64,000 nucleotides of DNA from Salipiger pallidus (GTDB taxonomy: Bacteria > Pseudomonadota > Alphaproteobacteria > Rhodobacterales > Rhodobacteraceae). The notes beneath the pieces were generated by a model. The model was given only the letters and a program-made list of their open reading frames with translations. It had not been told where the DNA came from and searched no databases. Positions 1-9,005 of this stretch are shown here, one piece after another. The translations under genes were made by a program, and so were the position numbers. Position 1 is the first letter of the stretch. The number at the start of each line of letters is the position of its first letter. The stretch lies in assembly GCF_014643635.1 (NCBI RefSeq), contig NZ_BMJV01000002.1, forward strand, positions 62,001 through 126,000, in the 5' to 3' direction.

Positions 1-108
1 GGCCTGGCCATCATTGTAGGTCTCGACCTCGAAGCCTTCGGCCTCCAGGGTCATCGAAACGGACGTCAGGATATTCCTGTCATCGTCCACAAGGGCGATC
101 TTCGACAT
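1..108 (-). CDS. chvI: ChvI-type response regulator (N-terminal fragment, runs off left edge)
   Basis: The complement of the first 108 bases reads from an ATG as [16 protein letters not shown], with a C-terminal part YNDGQA at the edge. This is the first beta strand and acidic pocket (DDD) of a response-regulator receiver domain; the phospho-acceptor Asp and the DNA-binding domain lie outside the window. ChvI is the regulator of the ChvG/ChvI envelope and acid stress system of alphaproteobacteria, and a chvI gene divergent from pckA is the usual arrangement there, which is why I prefer ChvI over another OmpR-type regulator. Only 36 residues are visible, so the assignment rests largely on context. 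Confidence 0.8.
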   Translation of the reverse strand, partial: MSKIALVDDDRNILTSVSMTLEAEGFEVETYNDGQA

Positions 109-467
109 GCTTGTTACCTTTACTGCTCGTTATTGACCGACTTTTTGCCCCAGTATGCTGGACTACAGCCGCACCAACAACTCTTAATAGCGAATCACGC
201 CTTAGTCCTGCCTCATTCCAGACGAAATTCGGAAAGGAATGGCTAAAATGTCTCAGCACACCACCATGACGGATCAGGCTTGTGCAATGTTACCCAAATG
301 CTAACGCTAAACGAAATTTGGTTGCGCTAACGTTGATTTGTGTCCTGTTCCAGCCCTGATTTACCGTGCTAAGCCCGCTGATGCCGGTGGCGACAACACC
401 GGCGGACGGCAGCCTTGCCGCCCCGAAGGAACTGCCGCACCACGCGCGGCTACCAGGAGCTTGGAAG
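109..467. other. divergent intergenic region between chvI and pckA
   Basis: This 359-base region is AT-richer than its surroundings and must hold the promoters for both flanking genes. It contains two GCTAACG motifs (near 300 and 330), one of them inside GCGCTAACGTT, but I cannot assign a clear -35/-10 pair or a named operator. A reading frame starting at 366 runs into pckA but lacks a good ribosome site, so the region is treated as non-coding. Confidence 0.5.
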
Positions 468-2066
468 ATGACATTTGGACGGGTGAACCCGGCATACCGG
501 CTGGAAGATCAGGGGATCGCAGAGCTGGGCAATGTCTATTACAACCTGACGGAGCCCGCGCTGATCGAGGCCGCCCTCAAACGCGGCGAAGGCACGCTTG
601 GCAAGGGGGGCGCCTTCTACGTCACCACGGGCAAGTTCACCGGGCGGTCGCCGCAGGACAAGCACGTCGTGCGCACCCCATCGGTCGAAGACAACATCTG
701 GTGGGAAAACAACCGCCCGATGACCCCCGAGGGCTTCGACGCGCTGCATGCCGACATGCTCGAGCACATGAAGGGCGGCGACTACTACGTGCAGGATCTC
801 ATCGGCGGGGCTGATCCGGCCTACTCGATCAAGGTCCGCATGGTGACTGAACTGGCCTGGCACGGCCTCTTCATCCGCCACATGCTGCGCCGTCCCGACC
901 GGGACCAGCTGGATGATTTTATCGCCGATTTCACGGTCATCAACTGCCCCAGCTTCCAGGCGGATCCCGCCAAGCACGGCTGCCGCAGCGAAACCGTGAT
1001 CGCGATGAACTTCGACAAGAAGACCATCCTTATCGGCGGCACCGAATACGCGGGCGAGAACAAGAAGTCGGTCTTTACCTTGCTCAACTACATGCTGCCG
1101 CTCAAGGGCATCATGGCGATGCACTGCTCGGCCAACCACGCGCCGAACAACCCGGTCGACACCGCGGTGTTCTTCGGCCTCTCCGGCACCGGCAAGACCA
1201 CGCTGTCCGCGGACCCCGAGCGCGTGCTGATCGGCGACGACGAACACGGCTGGTCGGATCGCGGCACCTTCAACTTCGAAGGCGGCTGCTATGCCAAGAC
1301 CATCAACCTCTCGCCCGAGGCCGAACCCGAAATCTACGCCACCACGTCGAAGTTCGGCACGGTGATCGAGAACATGATCTTCGACCCCGAGACCTTCGAT
1401 CTCGATTTCGACGATGACAGCCTGACCGCCAACATGCGCTGCGCCTACCCGCTCGAGTACATCTCGAACGCCTCGAGCACGGCGCTTGGCGGGCACCCGA
1501 AGAACATCATCATGCTGACCTGCGATGCCTTCGGCGTTCTGCCGCCCATCGCGCGGCTGACCCCGGCGCAGGCGATGTACCACTTCCTGTCGGGCTTCAC
1601 CTCGAAGGTGGCCGGCACCGAGCGGGGCATCACCGAACCGCAGCCGACCTTCTCGACCTGCTTCGGCGCGCCCTTCATGCCGCTGCGTCCCGAGAAATAC
1701 GGCAACCTGCTGCGCGACAAGATCGCCAAGCACGGTGCCACCTGCTGGTTGGTGAACACCGGCTGGACCGGCGGCGCCTACGGTACTGGCAACCGCATGC
1801 CCATCAAGGCCACCCGTGCGCTGTTGCACGCTGCGCTCAACGGGTCTCTGTCGAAGGTCGACTTCCGCAAGGACCCCAACTTCGGCTTCGATGTCCCGGT
1901 GAACGTCGAGGGCGTGCCGACCCTGCTTCTGGACCCGCGCAAGACCTGGGACGACAAGGCCGCGTTCGACGTGCAGGCCGAGAAGCTGGTCAAGATGTTC
2001 TCGGACAACTTCGAACAGTACCTGCCCTACATCGACGAGGACGTGCGCGCCGCCGCCATCGGCTGA
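468..2066 (+). CDS. pckA: phosphoenolpyruvate carboxykinase (ATP)
   Basis: This 532-residue protein is the ATP-dependent PEP carboxykinase that converts oxaloacetate to PEP, the first committed step of gluconeogenesis, in the cytosol. The P-loop GLSGTGKTT lies at about residue 236 and the kinase-2 motif GDDEHGW at about 256, followed by the family's conserved C-terminal half (NTGWTGG, GTGNRM). The ATG at 468 has AGGAG eight bases upstream and gives the family's normal length; an in-frame ATG at 366 would add 34 residues without a ribosome site. The gene is divergent from the chvI-like gene and is followed by a strong hairpin, so it is probably monocistronic. Confidence 0.97.
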   Translation: MTFGRVNPAYRLEDQGIAELGNVYYNLTEPALIEAALKRGEGTLGKGGAFYVTTGKFTGRSPQDKHVVRTPSVEDNIWWENNRPMTPEGFDALHADMLEHMKGGDYYVQDLIGGADPAYSIKVRMVTELAWHGLFIRHMLRRPDRDQLDDFIADFTVINCPSFQADPAKHGCRSETVIAMNFDKKTILIGGTEYAGENKKSVFTLLNYMLPLKGIMAMHCSANHAPNNPVDTAVFFGLSGTGKTTLSADPERVLIGDDEHGWSDRGTFNFEGGCYAKTINLSPEAEPEIYATTSKFGTVIENMIFDPETFDLDFDDDSLTANMRCAYPLEYISNASSTALGGHPKNIIMLTCDAFGVLPPIARLTPAQAMYHFLSGFTSKVAGTERGITEPQPTFSTCFGAPFMPLRPEKYGNLLRDKIAKHGATCWLVNTGWTGGAYGTGNRMPIKATRALLHAALNGSLSKVDFRKDPNFGFDVPVNVEGVPTLLLDPRKTWDDKAAFDVQAEKLVKMFSDNFEQYLPYIDEDVRAAAIG

Positions 2067-2091
2067 ACCCGCCCGCGATGATGTTTAAAGA

Positions 2092-2120
2092 GACGCCCGC
2101 CCCATCCGGCGGGCGTCTTG
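2092..2120 (+). terminator. hairpin terminator after pckA
   Basis: A perfect 10-bp stem (GACGCCCGCC and GGCGGGCGTC, loop CCATCC) starts 26 bases after the pckA stop and is followed by TTG rather than a long T run. It is likely a rho-independent terminator with a weak tail. Confidence 0.75.
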
Positions 2121-2210
2121 CTGCCGGAAACACCGGGTTTCGGGGCAGGGGGCTTTCGCAGGACAGGGCCATGCCGTAAGCCGCAAGGGTCCCCCGAGGA
2201 GCTCCGTTCC

Positions 2211-2765
2211 ATGCCCCGTACCCGCCTTGTCCTGTCTGTCCTCCTTGGCCTGTCGCTTGCGATGGGGCCGGCCCATGGCGCGATGGCAGAGGATTTCGTG
2301 CGCGATCCTGCGGTGCTTATCGATCACGGGGTGATCTGCCAGATCTCGTCCGAAGGCTCGCGCCCGGCGCCGGACACCATGGTGGGTCAGATCAACCTGA
2401 TCGAACAGACCCGCGACCTGGACGTCACCACGCAGCTGGTGCCCGCGACGGCCGGGATCAGCTTTGGCATCAAGTTCATGCTGGCGCCCGGCGCGGGGAC
2501 GCGCGAGGCCACGGTGATCGTCACCCACCCGCCCATGGGTGAGGCGGGCATTACGCGCGAGACATGGCTGTCGACGGTGGACGAGTTCAGCCCGAGCCTG
2601 AACCTCTTCACCTTCGAATTCCCCTACGAGATGGTGCCCGGCCCCTGGGTCATGGCGCTTGAACTGGATGGTGAGCGCGTGCTCGAGCAGTCCTTCGAAG
2701 TGGTGTCTGAACTGGCGGCCCCCGCGGTTCTGTCGGTCTGTTACGGGCAGGATTTCGTGTCCTGA
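2211..2765 (+). CDS. exported DUF3859-like protein
   Basis: This 184-aa protein opens with a signal peptide (RTRLVLSVLLGLSLAMG, predicted cleavage after the AHGAMA stretch). The mature part is a single beta-rich domain with the phrases LIDHGVICQ, FEFPYEMVPGPWVMALELDG and a C-terminal VLSVCYGQ, which resembles the DUF3859 family of periplasmic proteins; two cysteines (in VICQ and SVCYGQ) could pair. The start at 2211 has GAGGAG nine bases upstream. Function is unknown. It stands alone between the pckA terminator and an intergenic region with DnaA-box-like repeats. The family assignment is from memory of motif pattern and is moderate. Confidence 0.75.
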   Translation: MPRTRLVLSVLLGLSLAMGPAHGAMAEDFVRDPAVLIDHGVICQISSEGSRPAPDTMVGQINLIEQTRDLDVTTQLVPATAGISFGIKFMLAPGAGTREATVIVTHPPMGEAGITRETWLSTVDEFSPSLNLFTFEFPYEMVPGPWVMALELDGERVLEQSFEVVSELAAPAVLSVCYGQDFVS

Positions 2766-2788
2766 CGCCCCACAGGATTCACGCGGTT

Positions 2789-2859
2789 CCATCCACATAT
2801 CCACAGCAGACGTCGTGGGCAGAATCACCCTCTGTCCACAACTTATTGCGTTGTCCACA
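2789..2859. promoter_or_regulatory. cluster of DnaA-box-like TNTCCACA motifs
   Basis: Within 71 bases there are four same-strand matches to the DnaA-box consensus TTATNCACA with one or two mismatches: CCATCCACA (2789), ATATCCACA (2797), CTGTCCACA (2832) and TTGTCCACA (2851). They lie in a 234-base AT-richer gap between the DUF3859-like gene and the YbjN gene. The gap also has a TTATTGCG stretch. Confidence 0.5.
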
Positions 2860-2999
2860 AATATTTCGCTTTACAGAGAGTCACTGCCACAGGCACGATA
2901 TGTGGTGAGCAGAGTGAGAATAATCCCACATGCTTGAGCAGTCATCTAGCGCTTGGGGCGCTGCCAAACCCAAGGTGCTACAATCATAAGAGGTGGCGC

Positions 3000-3500
3000 A
3001 TGGCACTGTCCGAAGACTATCTGAGCGACGACATTCACCCCATCGACATTGTCGAGACGCTGGCCGAACGCCACGAGTGGGATTTCGACCGCATTGCCGA
3101 GGACCAGATCGCCATGGCGGTCGAGGGCCAGTGGCGTACCTATTCCATCACCCTCGCCTGGTCGCCCTACGACGAGACGCTGCGCCTGATCTGCACCTTC
3201 GAGATGGAGCCGCCCGAGCACTCCATGCCCGATCTCTACGAGGGGCTCAACTCGATCAATGACCAGTGTTGGGCGGGCAGCTTTTCCTACTGGGCCGAGC
3301 CCAAGCTCATGGTCTACCGCTATGGGCTGGTGCTGAGCGGCGGACAGATCGCCTCGCCCGAGCAGATCGACACCATGATCGGGGCCGCGGTCACCGCATC
3401 CGAACGCTACTACCCGGCGTTCCAGCTGATCGCCTGGGCGGGCAAGACCCCGAACGAGGCGCTTCAGATCGCAATCGCCGAAGCCTACGGCCGCGCCTGA
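3000..3500 (+). CDS. YbjN domain-containing protein
   Basis: This 166-aa cytosolic protein matches the YbjN family (type III secretion chaperone-like fold), with the N-terminal IDIVETLAERHEWDFDR segment and the conserved central region SITLAWSPYDETLRLICTF. YbjN proteins are linked to stress and motility regulation in enterobacteria, but their biochemical role in alphaproteobacteria is not established. The ATG at 3000 is preceded by GAGGTGG. In Rhodobacteraceae this family is commonly found just upstream of proC; here a tannase gene separates the two. The last residues AEAYGRA form a basic tail. Confidence 0.88.
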   Translation: MALSEDYLSDDIHPIDIVETLAERHEWDFDRIAEDQIAMAVEGQWRTYSITLAWSPYDETLRLICTFEMEPPEHSMPDLYEGLNSINDQCWAGSFSYWAEPKLMVYRYGLVLSGGQIASPEQIDTMIGAAVTASERYYPAFQLIAWAGKTPNEALQIAIAEAYGRA

Positions 3501-3607
3501 CGACGATCTGAAGACAAGTCGCGGCTGACACCATCCGAGCCTTGCTCTTGGCGCCGAACGGGCCAATTCTGGGGGGGACAGGATTGAAGGCTCCGGGAGG
3601 TCCAGAA

Positions 3608-5110
3608 ATGAAAGCGATCGTACCGGCCATGGCGCTTGCCATGGCCGCTGCCGTTCCGGCACAGGCGCAAGAGGGGGCAGAGCGCTCCGAAGGCCAGTGC
3701 AGTGCGCTGCGCAACACGGTGATGGACGCGGCCTATGTCACCTCGGCCCGGGTCATGCCCGCTGCGGACACGCTGCCTTCCTATTGCGAAGTGCGCGTCT
3801 CGGCGCGGCCGGCGATCTCGATCGAGGTGCGGCTGCCGATGGCGGGCTGGAACGGCAAGTACTACCAGGCCGGCTGCGGCGGCTTCTGCGGCATCCTCGG
3901 GCGGGCCGATGCGGGCGGTGGCTGGGTCAATGCCATGCGTCCCGGGCTCGAGCGCGGCTATGCCACGGCGACCTCCGACAGCGGCCACCATGCGCTTGGC
4001 GTGACTGACGGCACCTGGGCCATGAGCAACCCCGCCGCCGAGCGCGACTGGGGCTGGCGCTCCATCGGGGAAACCCACCGCGTGGCGCAGGCGCTGATCG
4101 GCGAGTTCTATGACGGCGCGTCGGACCAGTCGATCTTCCAGGGCTGCTCCACCGGCGGGCGTATGGCAGTGAAGGCGGCGCACCGTTATCCTGACCTCTT
4201 CGACGGCATCATCGCGGGCGCGCCGGCGCTGGATTACACCGGGCTTGTGGGCACGGCCATGTCCTGGATGGTGCAGGCCAACACCGATGACGAGGGCAAA
4301 CAGATCATCGGCCACAAACAAGCCGACATCATCGGGGCCGAGGTCATAGCGCAGTGCGATGATGTCGACGGCTCGACTGACGGTGTTATCGCTGACCCGC
4401 GCGCCTGCGAGATTGACTATTCCGTCCTGGAATGCGGCAGCGACAACCAGAACGCCTGCCTGACCGATGCGCAGTTCGAAACGCTGGCGAAGTGGCGGCA
4501 GGGGCCGCAGAACAAGGCCGGAGAGCAGCTGTATCCCGGCGGCATTCCCGAGGGCTCGGAGCCGTTCTGGTGGCTTTGGCTGACCGGCAACGAGCAGGGC
4601 GCGGGCCGCGTCGGTCCCGCCTTTGCCGAGAACTTCGGGCGCTACATGGCCTTTGCGAATGATCCCGGCAGCAGCTGGACGCCGCTTGATTTCGATTTTG
4701 AAACCGACCCGGCGGCCATGAACGACGCGGCCTGGACCTATAATGCCGACAGCCCGGACCTGTCCGCCTTCCGCAACCGTGGTGGCAAGATGATCGTCTG
4801 GCAGGGCTGGGCCGATGCCATCGTGACGCCCTACAAGACTGTCGAATGGTTCGAACACGCAGGCCGCCTTGCGGGTGGGGCCGACAACCTGTCGGAGAAC
4901 GTGGCACTGTTCATGGTGCCGGGCCTCGACCATTGCGGCATTCTGCCGGGAGCGAATGGGATCGGGGCCGATGCGCTCGATCCCATGACCCCGCTCGAGG
5001 CGTGGTTGAACGAGGACGTCCCCCCGACTTCGATCATGGCGCGCTCGCCGATGGGCGCGCCGGTCGAAGCGCCGTCCGAGACCACCGAGGACGCGCCGGT
5101 CGCCGATTGA
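3608..5110 (+). CDS. exported tannase/feruloyl esterase family protein
   Basis: A 500-residue secreted esterase of the tannase/feruloyl esterase family (alpha/beta hydrolase). A signal peptide (MKAIVPAMALAMAAAVPAQAQ) leads into a domain with the nucleophile motif GCSTGG, the DLFDGIIAGAPAL segment after it, the acid-bearing WQGWADAIVTPYKT segment and the His-bearing LDHC, the family's CS-D-HC arrangement. Substrates in the family are esters of gallic, ferulic or related phenolic acids with sugars or polyols, so a periplasmic role in using plant or algal phenolics is plausible. GGGAGG precedes the ATG at 3608. It sits between the YbjN gene and proC, which are usually adjacent in related genomes, suggesting an insertion. 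Confidence 0.9.
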   Translation: MKAIVPAMALAMAAAVPAQAQEGAERSEGQCSALRNTVMDAAYVTSARVMPAADTLPSYCEVRVSARPAISIEVRLPMAGWNGKYYQAGCGGFCGILGRADAGGGWVNAMRPGLERGYATATSDSGHHALGVTDGTWAMSNPAAERDWGWRSIGETHRVAQALIGEFYDGASDQSIFQGCSTGGRMAVKAAHRYPDLFDGIIAGAPALDYTGLVGTAMSWMVQANTDDEGKQIIGHKQADIIGAEVIAQCDDVDGSTDGVIADPRACEIDYSVLECGSDNQNACLTDAQFETLAKWRQGPQNKAGEQLYPGGIPEGSEPFWWLWLTGNEQGAGRVGPAFAENFGRYMAFANDPGSSWTPLDFDFETDPAAMNDAAWTYNADSPDLSAFRNRGGKMIVWQGWADAIVTPYKTVEWFEHAGRLAGGADNLSENVALFMVPGLDHCGILPGANGIGADALDPMTPLEAWLNEDVPPTSIMARSPMGAPVEAPSETTEDAPVAD

Positions 5111-5199
5111 TGCGCATTTGGCGGGGGACTTCTGTCCTCCGCCTTGCACTCAGGAATGTGGCGCGACAGATTGGCGCTGAAACACGGAGAGAGAGTGCC

Positions 5200-6015
5200 A
5201 TGCAGAATGGAGAAATCGCAGCGCGGGGCCTGGTTCTTCTGGGCTGCGGCAAGATGGGATCGGCCATGCTCGAGGGCTGGCTGAAACGCGGCCTCCCCAC
5301 CAGTTCGGTGTGGGTGATGGACCCGAACCCGTCGGACTGGCTCAGGGGCACCGGGGTGGCGATCAACGAAGAGCTGCCCGAAGACCCCGCCATCGTGCTG
5401 GTGGCGGTCAAGCCGCAGATGATGGGCGATGCGCTTCCAGTGCTGGTGCCGCTGGGCAACGGGTCAACCATGTTCCTGTCGGTGGCCGCAGGCACGCTGA
5501 TCTCCAGCTTTGAGACGGCGCTTGGCCCGGACACGCCCATCGTTCGCGCCATGCCAAACACCCCCGCAGCGGTGGGGCAGGGCATCACCGCCATCGTGGG
5601 CAATGCCAATGCCAGCGCCACCCACATGGACCAGGCCGAGGAGCTCCTGTCCGCCGTGGGCGAAGTGGTCCGCCTCGAGGGCGAGGCGCAGATGGATGCG
5701 GTCACCGGGGTGAGCGGCTCCGGCCCGGCTTATGTCTTCCACATGATCGAATGCCTCGCCGCCGCCGGAGAGGCCGAGGGGCTGGCCCCCGAGCTGGCGA
5801 TGCAACTGGCCAAGGCTACCGTGGCGGGTGCAGGTGCGCTGGCGATGCAGGCGTCCGAGGATCCCGCACAGCTGCGCCGCAACGTGACCTCGCCCAACGG
5901 AACCACTCAGGCGGGGCTCGAGGTGCTGATGGACGAGGGTAACGGCCTGCCGCCGCTGGTCAGGGCCACCGTGGCTGCCGCTGCGGGCCGCTCGCGCGAG
6001 CTGGCCAATGGATGA
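5200..6015 (+). CDS. proC: pyrroline-5-carboxylate reductase
   Basis: This 271-aa enzyme reduces pyrroline-5-carboxylate to proline with NAD(P)H, the last step of proline synthesis. The N-terminal Rossmann motif [15 protein letters not shown], the VKPQMM segment, the RAMPNTPA motif and the C-terminal family signature ([17 protein letters not shown], then [16 protein letters not shown]) are all intact. The ATG at 5200 follows a GGAGAGAGAG stretch; upstream frame extension lies over the tannase 3' end and is not needed. The stop overlaps the start of the next gene by eight bases, so translation of the two is coupled. Confidence 0.96.
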   Translation: MQNGEIAARGLVLLGCGKMGSAMLEGWLKRGLPTSSVWVMDPNPSDWLRGTGVAINEELPEDPAIVLVAVKPQMMGDALPVLVPLGNGSTMFLSVAAGTLISSFETALGPDTPIVRAMPNTPAAVGQGITAIVGNANASATHMDQAEELLSAVGEVVRLEGEAQMDAVTGVSGSGPAYVFHMIECLAAAGEAEGLAPELAMQLAKATVAGAGALAMQASEDPAQLRRNVTSPNGTTQAGLEVLMDEGNGLPPLVRATVAAAAGRSRELANG

Positions 6016-6361
6016 CGGCCCCGCGCCGCAGATCGGCATCGAGGATTTCCTCAAGGTCGACATCCGCGCGGGCCGGGTGATCCGGGCCGAGCCCTTCCCC
6101 GAGGCGCGCAAGCCCGCCATCAAGCTGTGGATCGATTTCGGCCCCGAGATCGGCGAGAAAAAGAGCTCGGCCCAGATCACCGTCCACTACACCCCCGAGG
6201 CGCTGGTGGGCCGCTTGGTCATGGCGGTGGTGAACTTCCCGCCCCGCCAGATCGGGCCGGTCATGTCGGAATGCCTCGTGCTCGGCTACGCCGACGAGGC
6301 GGGCGCCATCGTTCTCGCGGCCCCGGATGCGGACGTCCCAGAAGGAGCAAGACTATGCTGA
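6008..6361 (+). CDS. CsaA-like tRNA-binding domain protein
   Basis: A 117-residue stand-alone OB-fold protein of the CsaA / tRNA-binding (EMAP-II-like) family. Family signatures are [18 protein letters not shown] at the N-terminus, KKSSAQIT in the middle and [17 protein letters not shown] near the end. CsaA binds tRNA and has been described as a protein-export chaperone in Bacillus; which role applies here is not shown by sequence. It overlaps proC by eight bases and the following dehydrogenase by seven bases, so the three genes form a tightly coupled operon. Confidence 0.92.
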   Translation: MDDGPAPQIGIEDFLKVDIRAGRVIRAEPFPEARKPAIKLWIDFGPEIGEKKSSAQITVHYTPEALVGRLVMAVVNFPPRQIGPVMSECLVLGYADEAGAIVLAAPDADVPEGARLC

Positions 6362-7314
6362 GCAAGGTCCTCATTGGCCGCAACCTGCCGGACAGGGTCG
6401 TCGCCGAAGCGCGGCAGCTGTTCGACGTCACCTACCGGGACGAGCCCGGCGCCCTGAGCAAGGACGAGATGGTCGAGGCGCTGGGTGCCTATGACGCCAT
6501 CCTGATGACGCTGGGCGACCGCTTTGACGCATCGGTCTTCGAGGCGGTGGGCACGCCCCGCGCCAAGCTGCTGTCGAACTTCGGCGTTGGCTTCAACCAC
6601 ATCGACGTGGCCGCCGCGGGTGCCGCCGGGGTCACGGTGACCAACACGCCCGGGGCCGTCACGGATGCCACCGCAGACATCGCCATGACGCTGCTGCTGA
6701 TGACCTGCCGCCGCGCAGCGGAAGGCGAGCGGCTGGTGCGCTCCGGCGACTGGCAGGGCTGGCACCCTGTACAGATGCTAGGCCAGCATGTCACCGGCAA
6801 GAAGGTCGGCATCCTGGGTATGGGCCGCATCGGTCAGGCCATTGCGCGGCGTTGCCATTACGGTTTCGGCATGGATGTGGCCTATGCCAGTCGTTCCGAA
6901 AAGGCGCTGGACTACCCTGCGACCCGCTACGACACCCCGCAGGCGCTTGCCGCCGAGGTGGACGTGCTGGTGGTCTCCGTCCCGGCCTCGCCCGAGACCC
7001 ACCACATGGTCGATGCCTCGGTGCTGGGCGCGATGAAGCCCACCGCGCATCTGGTGAACATCGCCCGGGGCGACATCGTTGACGAAATTGCGCTGATCGA
7101 GGCGCTGAAGGCCAAGCGCATCGCGGGGGCGGGCCTTGATGTCTACGAACACGAACCGCATGTCCCCGAGGCGCTGCGTGCCCTCGACAACGTCACGCTG
7201 CTGCCCCACCTCGGCACCTCGACCCTCGAGGTGCGCGAGGACATGGGGCGCATGGCGGTGGACAACATCCGCGCCTTCTTCGCGGGCGAGGAACTGGCCT
7301 GCAAAGTCGGCTGA
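6355..7314 (+). CDS. D-2-hydroxyacid dehydrogenase (glycerate dehydrogenase-like)
   Basis: A 319-aa NAD(P)-dependent D-isomer-specific 2-hydroxyacid dehydrogenase. The nucleotide-binding motif [10 protein letters not shown] lies near residue 151; the catalytic trio is visible as Arg in [10 protein letters not shown] (about 236), Glu in YEHEP (about 265) and His in LPHLGTS (about 284). The sequence is closest to glycerate/glyoxylate/hydroxypyruvate reductases, so a role in glyoxylate or serine-related C2 metabolism is likely, although substrate cannot be fixed from sequence. The start at 6355 has GAAGGAG eight bases upstream and overlaps the previous gene's stop. Confidence 0.9.
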   Translation: MLSKVLIGRNLPDRVVAEARQLFDVTYRDEPGALSKDEMVEALGAYDAILMTLGDRFDASVFEAVGTPRAKLLSNFGVGFNHIDVAAAGAAGVTVTNTPGAVTDATADIAMTLLLMTCRRAAEGERLVRSGDWQGWHPVQMLGQHVTGKKVGILGMGRIGQAIARRCHYGFGMDVAYASRSEKALDYPATRYDTPQALAAEVDVLVVSVPASPETHHMVDASVLGAMKPTAHLVNIARGDIVDEIALIEALKAKRIAGAGLDVYEHEPHVPEALRALDNVTLLPHLGTSTLEVREDMGRMAVDNIRAFFAGEELACKVG

Positions 7315-7328
7315 CCCCAAGTGAGAGT

Positions 7329-7360
7329 CCTGTGAGATCTGGACTGACAGACCTCACAGG
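7329..7360. terminator. inverted repeat between convergent genes
   Basis: Arms CCTGTGAG (7329-7336) and CTCACAGG (7353-7360) pair perfectly across a 16-base loop between the convergent dehydrogenase and dtd genes. There is no T run, so bidirectional termination is only an inference. Confidence 0.4.
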
Positions 7361-7366
7361 TGAGAC

Positions 7367-7810
7367 CTAAAGCGTGTCGGTGTCCATCCAGATGGTCACC
7401 GGCCCGTCATTGACCAGCGCCACCTGCATGTCCGCGCCGAAGCGCCCCGTGGCCACGGGCACTCCCTCGGCCTGAAGCTTTGCGGCGAAGTATTCATAAA
7501 GGCGGTTGCCGTCGTCTGGCGGCGCAGCGGTGGAAAAGCCGGGACGGTTGCCCCGCGTCTCGGCGGCTAGGGTGAATTGGCTCACCACGAGGGCCGCGCC
7601 GCCGGTGTCGCGCACCGACAGGTTCATGCGGTCCGCGTCATCGCGGAAGATGCGCAGCTTGGCGATCTTGGCGGCCAGCTTGTCCGCCTGCGCCTCGGTG
7701 TCGCCCTGCATGGCGCAGACCAGCACCAGAAGGCCTGGACCGACCTCTCCGATCACCGCGTCCTCGACGATGACGCGGGCCTCCGTGACGCGCTGGACAA
7801 GCGCCCTCAT
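7367..7810 (-). CDS. dtd: D-aminoacyl-tRNA deacylase
   Basis: This 147-aa enzyme hydrolyses D-amino acids mischarged onto tRNA and so protects translation. The family start [15 protein letters not shown], the catalytic-site SQFTLAAET motif and the C-terminal NDGPVTIW (cross-subunit Gly-Pro motif region) are intact. An in-frame ATG nine codons further up exists, but the MRALVQRV start at 7810 matches the family and overlaps the upstream kinase stop by four bases (ATGA), which indicates coupled translation. Confidence 0.95.
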   Translation of the reverse strand: MRALVQRVTEARVIVEDAVIGEVGPGLLVLVCAMQGDTEAQADKLAAKIAKLRIFRDDADRMNLSVRDTGGAALVVSQFTLAAETRGNRPGFSTAAPPDDGNRLYEYFAAKLQAEGVPVATGRFGADMQVALVNDGPVTIWMDTDTL

Positions 7811-8718
7811 GCGTCTGCCTCCAGCTCCTCGACCCAAGGCGGATTGGCTCCGGCGCGGGACACGGTAACCGCCGCCGCCTTCGCGCCAAGCGCCACGGCG
7901 GGGGTGATGTCGTCCAGCGACGCGTCCTTCAGCAGGGTGCGCGACAGCAGCCCGGCGCGGTGCAGCCCGGCCAGAAGCCCAGCGTTGAACGTGTCACCGG
8001 CGCCGACGGTGTCGATCACCTCGGCCACCTCGGCGGGCACCTGCCGCTGGCCACCGGCGGTGTAGGCCACCACGCCCTCGGCGCCCCGGGTCTCCAGAAC
8101 CAGTGTCACCCCGCCCTGCAGAAGCTCAGCGGGGGCGGTGCCCAGCCACGCCATGTCCTCGTCCGACACCTTCACGATGTCGGCACGGCCGAGCATCGCG
8201 TCGAGGCGGGCACGATAGCGGGCCTCGTCACGAATGAAGCTGGGGCGGATGTTCGGGTCAATCATCACCACCCGGTCCCCGGCCTGCGCACAAAGCGCGG
8301 CATAGGCGTCGGCCCCGGGTTCCGACACGAGGCTGATGCCGCCGAAGAACAGCGCGTCGATGTCCGCGCCAAGCTCCGGCAGGTTGGCGTCCGTCAGCAT
8401 CCGCCCGGCGGTGTTCTCATCGTAGAAGGCGTATTGCGCGTGGCCGTCGGTCAGGGTGACGAAGGCCAGTGTCGTGGGCCGGTCCGACCGCGGCGCAAGC
8501 GAGGCATCGACGCGGCTTGCGGTCAGCGCCTCGGACAGGATCGCCCCGAAGAGATCGGTCGAGATGCCGCCGAAATACCCCGCCGGCGCGCCAAGGCGTC
8601 CCAGCGCAATGGCGGTGTTGAAGACCGCGCCGCCCGCAACTGGTGAAAACGCCGGCTCTCCGGTGGATGCGGTCCGGGGCAGCATGTCGATCAGCGATTC
8701 GCCGCAGCACAGGATCAT
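7807..8718 (-). CDS. PfkB-family carbohydrate kinase (fructokinase-like)
   Basis: A 303-residue ribokinase/PfkB-family sugar kinase. It starts [15 protein letters not shown], has the first family signature [15 protein letters not shown] at about residue 29 and the second, [14 protein letters not shown], at about 236, including the catalytic Asp of GAGD. The pattern is closest to fructokinases, which phosphorylate fructose to fructose 6-phosphate, but ribose, adenosine or 2-keto-3-deoxygluconate are other family substrates. GGAGGA lies just upstream of the ATG at 8718. It is the first gene of a two-gene unit with dtd. No sugar transporter is adjacent, so context does not narrow the substrate. 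Confidence 0.88.
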   Translation of the reverse strand: MILCCGESLIDMLPRTASTGEPAFSPVAGGAVFNTAIALGRLGAPAGYFGGISTDLFGAILSEALTASRVDASLAPRSDRPTTLAFVTLTDGHAQYAFYDENTAGRMLTDANLPELGADIDALFFGGISLVSEPGADAYAALCAQAGDRVVMIDPNIRPSFIRDEARYRARLDAMLGRADIVKVSDEDMAWLGTAPAELLQGGVTLVLETRGAEGVVAYTAGGQRQVPAEVAEVIDTVGAGDTFNAGLLAGLHRAGLLSRTLLKDASLDDITPAVALGAKAAAVTVSRAGANPPWVEELEADA

Positions 8719-8971
8719 GGGAACTCCTCCTAGATGTTAGCGCCGAAACTACCCTGCCGGGCCCGTGGCGCACAAGGCCAGAGTCGCTGGCCGGATTTGC
8801 ACCAAATTCAAGGAGCCCGCTGGCCCGCCATGCCATTCTGACGGCATGAGGGAGCGCTTTGGTCATCCACCGAAGGCAGTCCCGGTTCATCGGGATACAG
8901 AACGTGACGCGCCGGGGGGCCAAGGAGGGGAGATCCCGGTCTCGTTCTTGTCCCAGCGATCGCCGTCAGGC

Positions 8972-8998
8972 CGGGGTGGTCTTTGCGGACCCACCCCG
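8972..8998 (-). terminator. hairpin downstream of the zinc-ribbon gene
   Basis: CGGGGTGG (8972-8979) and CCACCCCG (8991-8998) form an 8-bp stem with an 11-base loop, eight bases past the stop of the minus-strand gene ending at 9006. No T tract follows, so this is a weak terminator candidate. Confidence 0.35.
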
Positions 8999-9005
8999 TG
9001 ACGCC

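Noticed and set aside
295-345. LacI-type operator upstream of pckA around GCGCTAACGTT
   Set aside because: Half-sites match poorly (three of six positions); not reported as a feature beyond the region note.
450-1829. Long minus-strand reading frame opposite pckA (459 codons)
   Set aside because: Its composition mirrors the sense gene's third-position GC bias; product has no family motifs and the opposite strand is a certain gene.
3485-5149. 554-codon minus-strand frame opposite the tannase gene
   Set aside because: The tannase frame has a signal peptide and all catalytic motifs; the reverse frame is GC-rich noise.
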